This document shows, piece after piece, positions 60,615 through 64,000 of a stretch of 64,000 nt of DNA (positions are counted from its first letter, which is position 1; every line of letters starts with the position of its first letter). The stretch comes from Sellimonas caecigallum. Lineage in GTDB: Bacteria > Bacillota > Clostridia > Lachnospirales > Lachnospiraceae. The notes beneath the pieces were generated by a model. That model saw nothing but the letters and a program-made list of their open reading frames with translations. It was not told where the DNA came from and made no database searches. The position numbers were made by a program, and so were the translations under genes. Where the stretch lies: assembly GCF_045038405.1 (NCBI RefSeq), contig NZ_CP173660.1, positions 682,001 to 746,000 on the forward strand. Reading direction: 5' to 3'.

Positions 60615-61811
60615 CTACTTCTGTCCGCACATCAAAATCCGGTCAAGAATCTGTACGGCTGCCTCCTCTTTTGACATTTTTTCGAGTGAGACTTCCTCAT
60701 CCTTCGTAATGATCGTCACGACATTTGTATCGCCCGCAAACCCCGCACCTTCTACTTTCAGGTTGTTTGCCACGATCATATCCAGATTTTTCTTTTCGAG
60801 TTTCCTTCTTGAGTTCTCTATCATATTTTCTGTTTCCATGGAAAATCCGCACAGAAACTGTCCTTCTCTTTTGTTGTCGCCCAGATATTTCAAAATATCG
60901 TCGGTGCGCTCCATCGGAATGGACAAATCCCCTTCTTTCTTTTTGACTTTCTCATGGCTTACATATTTCGGCCGGTAATCTGCCACCGCCGCCGCCTTGA
61001 TGATGATGTCCTGACGCGGCGCCTCGTCTTTTACCGCCTCAAACATTTCCTTTGCCGTGTGGACCGTGATCGCTTTTACAAACTCCGGCTTCGGTATGGC
61101 TGTCGGTCCGGTCACAAGCGTGACATCGGCTCCCCGTCTCATGCAGACTGTCGCCAGAGCATACCCCATCTTTCCAGTGGAATGGTTTGTAATATAACGT
61201 ACCGGATCGATGGCTTCCTGTGTCGGCCCTGCCGTGACAAGCACACGTTTCCCAGCCATATCCTTCTCAAACTGGATCTCTCTCAGAATATACTCGAGGA
61301 GCAATTCCGGTTCCGGCATCTTTCCCTGGCCGGTATCTCCGCACGCCAGATATCCGCTGGCCGGGTCTACCACCTCGTATCCGAATCTTCTGAGCTTTTC
61401 CAGATTATCCTGCACGATCGGATTTTCAAACATATTGGTATTCATCGCCGGGACGACAATCTTTTTACACGGGCATGCCATGACCGTTGTCGTGAGCATA
61501 TCGTCGGCGATTCCGCCTGCGATCTTTCCTATTACGTTGGCGCTGGCTGGTGCGACCATGACGACATCCGCCTGTTTCGCCAAAGCCACGTGCTCTACAC
61601 TGTACTGAAAATTCCGGTCAAATGTATCGATCAGACATTTATTGCCGGTAAGAGTTTCAAATGTGATCGGATTGATAAAATTCGTCGCATTCTCTGTCAT
61701 CAGTACGTGCACATCCGCCTCAAGCTTCTTAAGTGCACTTGCAAGTGACGCGATCTTGTATGCCGCGATACTTCCCGTCACTGCAAGGACTACCGTCTTT
61801 CCTTTCAGCAT
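60615..61811 (-). CDS. coaBC: phosphopantothenoylcysteine decarboxylase/phosphopantothenate-cysteine ligase
   Basis: A 398-residue bifunctional enzyme. CoaC (to ~180) is a flavoprotein: VTGSIAAYKIASL, the catalytic His in EHVALAKQAD, PAMNTNM and the active-site Cys in GYLACGDTGQGKMPEP. CoaB (from ~190) begins KRVLVTAGPTQEAIDPVRYITNHSTGKMG. Together they couple cysteine to 4'-phosphopantothenate and decarboxylate it. First gene of a CoA block with the S component and coaX. Confidence 0.95.
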   Translation of the reverse strand: MLKGKTVVLAVTGSIAAYKIASLASALKKLEADVHVLMTENATNFINPITFETLTGNKCLIDTFDRNFQYSVEHVALAKQADVVMVAPASANVIGKIAGGIADDMLTTTVMACPCKKIVVPAMNTNMFENPIVQDNLEKLRRFGYEVVDPASGYLACGDTGQGKMPEPELLLEYILREIQFEKDMAGKRVLVTAGPTQEAIDPVRYITNHSTGKMGYALATVCMRRGADVTLVTGPTAIPKPEFVKAITVHTAKEMFEAVKDEAPRQDIIIKAAAVADYRPKYVSHEKVKKKEGDLSIPMERTDDILKYLGDNKREGQFLCGFSMETENMIENSRRKLEKKNLDMIVANNLKVEGAGFAGDTNVVTIITKDEEVSLEKMSKEEAAVQILDRILMCGQK

Positions 61812-61857
61812 ATAATCCCCCTTCCTGTAGCTTTTATAATCTCAAAGATCCGTTACT

Positions 61858-61886
61858 ATTATAATTTCTGTCCCTGAAAAAAGCAA
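61858..61886 (-). promoter_or_regulatory. promoter of the coaBC block
   Basis: TTGCTT (61886-61881) and TATAAT (61863-61858) are 17 bases apart on the minus strand, 47 bases before coaBC. Confidence 0.5.
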
Positions 61887-61921
61887 GCCATACATAAGCA
61901 GCCAAAATCTCATATATAATT

Positions 61922-61950
61922 TTGACTTTTCCTTCAAATCTTGGTATTCT
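61922..61950 (+). promoter_or_regulatory. promoter of the AraC-family gene
   Basis: TTGACT (61922-61927) and TATTCT (61945-61950) are 17 bases apart, 45 bases before the start. Confidence 0.5.
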
Positions 61951-61994
61951 TATACATAATAACTTTTTTGACACAAACCAGAGGAGGCTATGTT

Positions 61995-62879
61995 ATGGAA
62001 ATAAATATCCTGTATGATGATGTTGGTTTTCAGTGTCTTGACCACATTGAGCATCAGACGAATGATCTGTATCTGACTCGATGCGGTATCCAGGCATGTA
62101 AACCAAATTATTGCTGGGGACCAAAGCTCCGGCCGCAGTACCATATGCACTTTATTCTGGATGGAAATGGTTTCTTTGAGATTGACCATCATATTTACCA
62201 TCTGAAGAAAGGGCAGATTTTTCTGATTCCTCCTAACACAATGTCGCGCTACTATGCGGACGGAAATGATCCCTGGACTTATGCATTCATCAGCTTCCAG
62301 GGCAACAAGGCATCCCAGTACATGGAGCAGGCAGGATTTTCTGCATCCCCTTATATCCGTGACTGCGTAGTCGATCCGGAAGAGTATGCAGCTATCGTTC
62401 GCCAGATGCTGAAAACCCATCAGCTTACCATCACGAATGAACTGCAGCGTGTAAGTCTCCTGTTTTCCATGTTTTCCAAATTGACTTCTTCTTACCATGC
62501 CTCGGATTCTTCTTATATACAGAAATCTCATGATTATCTGCCCGAGACATATTTTGAACATGCCCTGCAGTATATCCATATTAACTACGGAAAAAATATA
62601 CATATACAGGATATTGCAGATTACATTGGAATTACCCGTTCTTATCTGTTTTACATTTTTAATAAAAAGCTTCAGATGTCTCCAAAAAAATATCTTCTGA
62701 ATTATCGCATCGAAAAGGCAAAAACCATGCTTTCTTCCACCGATATTTTCATTAAAGACATCGCCCACCATGTAGGATACGAAGATTCCCTTGCATTCTC
62801 AAAAGTTTTCCGCAATGCGACCGGGTATTCCCCATCTGCATATCGGAATTATAAAGCAGGTGTTCCTGAAAAACAATAG
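61995..62879 (+). CDS. AraC-family regulator with N-terminal cupin domain
   Basis: A 294-residue regulator. The N-terminal ligand domain (YHMHFILDGNGFFEIDHHIYHLKKGQIFLIPP) is like MsmR/MelR-type sugar regulators; the C-terminal two helix-turn-helix motifs are IHIQDIADYIGITRSYLFYIF and IKDIAHHVGYEDSLAFSKVFR. GAGGAGG lies 7 bases before ATG 61995. No sugar operon is next to it in the window, so its target is unknown; it could act on genes elsewhere. Confidence 0.9.
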   Translation: MEINILYDDVGFQCLDHIEHQTNDLYLTRCGIQACKPNYCWGPKLRPQYHMHFILDGNGFFEIDHHIYHLKKGQIFLIPPNTMSRYYADGNDPWTYAFISFQGNKASQYMEQAGFSASPYIRDCVVDPEEYAAIVRQMLKTHQLTITNELQRVSLLFSMFSKLTSSYHASDSSYIQKSHDYLPETYFEHALQYIHINYGKNIHIQDIADYIGITRSYLFYIFNKKLQMSPKKYLLNYRIEKAKTMLSSTDIFIKDIAHHVGYEDSLAFSKVFRNATGYSPSAYRNYKAGVPEKQ

Positions 62880-62913
62880 GACCTTGTGTTCCTGATTCGG
62901 CACAAAAAACGGC

Positions 62914-62956
62914 GCCCTGACAGAAAGACACAAAAACTGTGTTTTCCTGTCAGGGC
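62914..62956. terminator. bidirectional terminator between AraC and peptidase genes
   Basis: GCCCTGACAG and CTGTCAGGGC are perfect 10-base arms with inner GACAC/GTGTT pairing, followed by TCTTTTG; A-rich on the other side. Confidence 0.75.
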
Positions 62957-62972
62957 TCTTTTGCTCTATCCT

Positions 62973-64000
62973 CTAAAAAAGATAAGTATTATTTTTCATC
63001 ATATATTCTTCTATTTCCGGTATGGTCCTTGGAATATTTCTGGAAAGATTTTCACATCCATTTTCTGTGATCAGACAGTTATCTTCTATCCTGAACCCAA
63101 TTCCCCATTCTTCATGATAGATACCGATATCTACACAAAATACCATACCAGGGACAACCACTTCCGGCCGCTTTATCATGTCGTGACAGTCATATCCAAT
63201 ATGATGTGCGCCGCCATGCCACATATACGTTCCGATGTCTTCAAATTTTTTGCACACCCCGACCTCTTTCAACTGTTCAAAATTGTATTTTTTCGCTGTG
63301 GCGTCCACATCTGCCATTTTAAATCCCGGCTTTAATACCTCGAACATATAGTCTGAAGTTGCAAGCGCGCAATTGTACAGAAGTTTCTGTTTTTCTGTAA
63401 ATTTTCCGTTGCAAGGCCAACCTCTGGATACGTCGTTGACGAGACCTTTCCATCTTGCTCCTACATCATTCAGAATCATATCTCCATCCTTTGCCTGTCC
63501 TTTATAGGAATAGTAATGGATGCAGAAATTGTTCTGTCCGGCAGAGATGATCGGCGGAAATCCGCTTCCCTCCGTGCCATACTGCCCCAGTACATAATCA
63601 AATTCCGCTTTGTACTGATGCTCGTACATTCCAGGTCTTGACGCCTTCATCATCGCCTTGATCCCTTCGCCTGTGATTGCTTCCGCTTTCCGGATCGCCT
63701 CAATTTCACATGGCTGTTTAATCGTTCTTAGCTTTCTTAATATCAGGTTGGCATTTTCCTGCTTCAGATATGGGTAAGCCGCCTGGACATGTCTTAAAAA
63801 GTGATGTACAGATGTATCAATATCGGATGTGCTCTCCTTAAAGGAGTCCGCATATAAGAACTCATACTTTCCGGAGACCGCAAGGCTATGAAAATCTGTC
63901 GCAAAATTGGAATCATACCCAAAAGATTCGATTCCTGAAATATCTGACGCTTCTTTGTCTTTGATCCTGCTTCCGCTCCATCTTTCTGCCATTGGATCCG
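62973..64000 (-). CDS. M24 family metallopeptidase (Xaa-Pro aminopeptidase-like), N-terminus beyond window
   Basis: About 342 residues are visible and the frame is still open at the right edge (the codons before MAERWSG read DP), so the N-terminal part is missing. Metal ligands of the pita-bread fold are visible: LNDVGARWKGLVNDVSRGW (two Asp), GGAHHIGYDCHD (His), and the end GIGFRIEDNCLIT (Glu). Family members remove the N-terminal residue before proline; some are dipeptidases. Confidence 0.85.
   Translation of the reverse strand, partial: DPMAERWSGSRIKDKEASDISGIESFGYDSNFATDFHSLAVSGKYEFLYADSFKESTSDIDTSVHHFLRHVQAAYPYLKQENANLILRKLRTIKQPCEIEAIRKAEAITGEGIKAMMKASRPGMYEHQYKAEFDYVLGQYGTEGSGFPPIISAGQNNFCIHYYSYKGQAKDGDMILNDVGARWKGLVNDVSRGWPCNGKFTEKQKLLYNCALATSDYMFEVLKPGFKMADVDATAKKYNFEQLKEVGVCKKFEDIGTYMWHGGAHHIGYDCHDMIKRPEVVVPGMVFCVDIGIYHEEWGIGFRIEDNCLITENGCENLSRNIPRTIPEIEEYMMKNNTYLF

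Overview
The window is bacterial chromosome from a low-to-mid GC Firmicute, most likely a gut Lachnospiraceae. The reasons are strong GGAGG ribosome binding sites, sigma-A promoters close to TTGACA-17-TATAAT, a DUF4317 protein, a double-cubane 2-hydroxyacyl-CoA dehydratase-like protein with DUF3343, BceRSAB, ECF vitamin transport, and a maltodextrin operon of clostridial type. I cannot name the species. No rRNA, tRNA or CRISPR was found.

Layout. Bases 1-1853: end of a flavoprotein, a small HD (alarmone hydrolase-like) protein and a divergent SDR reductase. 1861-4176: an unusual D-serine dehydratase-PHP fusion. 4239-19156: a maltodextrin/glycogen breakdown unit (MalEFG importer, type I pullulanase, debranching enzyme, phosphorylase, 4-alpha-glucanotransferase, neopullulanase, maltose acetyltransferase), driven leftward from one strong promoter next to a divergent LacI-family regulator. 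19967-21454: a DDE transposase. 21585-25265: an iron-sulfur/GNAT fusion, a NeuD-like/sugar kinase-like fusion and a Nudix protein.

25339-31954 is a sulfur and iron-sulfur block: MetY-type enzyme, CysK, an Rrf2/CymR-like regulator, the activase, DUF3343 carrier and double-cubane protein, and a CsdB-like cysteine desulfurase. A CymR-like palindrome sits at the cysK promoter. 32030-41338 carries truA and an ECF transporter core (EcfT plus a single-chain double ATPase), separated by a rightward DUF4317-BceR-BceS-BceA-BceB cassette. 41462-49891 holds a cyclophilin, two GH13_31 alpha-glucosidases, an AraC regulator, an ECF sigma/anti-sigma pair and a HelD-like RNA polymerase recycling helicase.

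49912-54434 is a mobile block: a group II intron lying between helD and a terminator, then a two-gene element (tyrosine recombinase plus IS91-like HUH transposase) bounded by 15-base inverted repeats. 54478-64000 contains a small Cys-rich protein, an EF-G/TetM-like GTPase fused to a Rae1/YacP-like NYN nuclease, a MATE exporter, a coenzyme A block (coaBC, ECF S component, coaX), an AraC regulator and a partial M24 peptidase.

The most interesting items are the set of uncommon protein fusions, above all the GTPase-NYN fusion; the 34-base palindrome family found four times, one copy extending truA; and the double-cubane/sulfur-supply locus.
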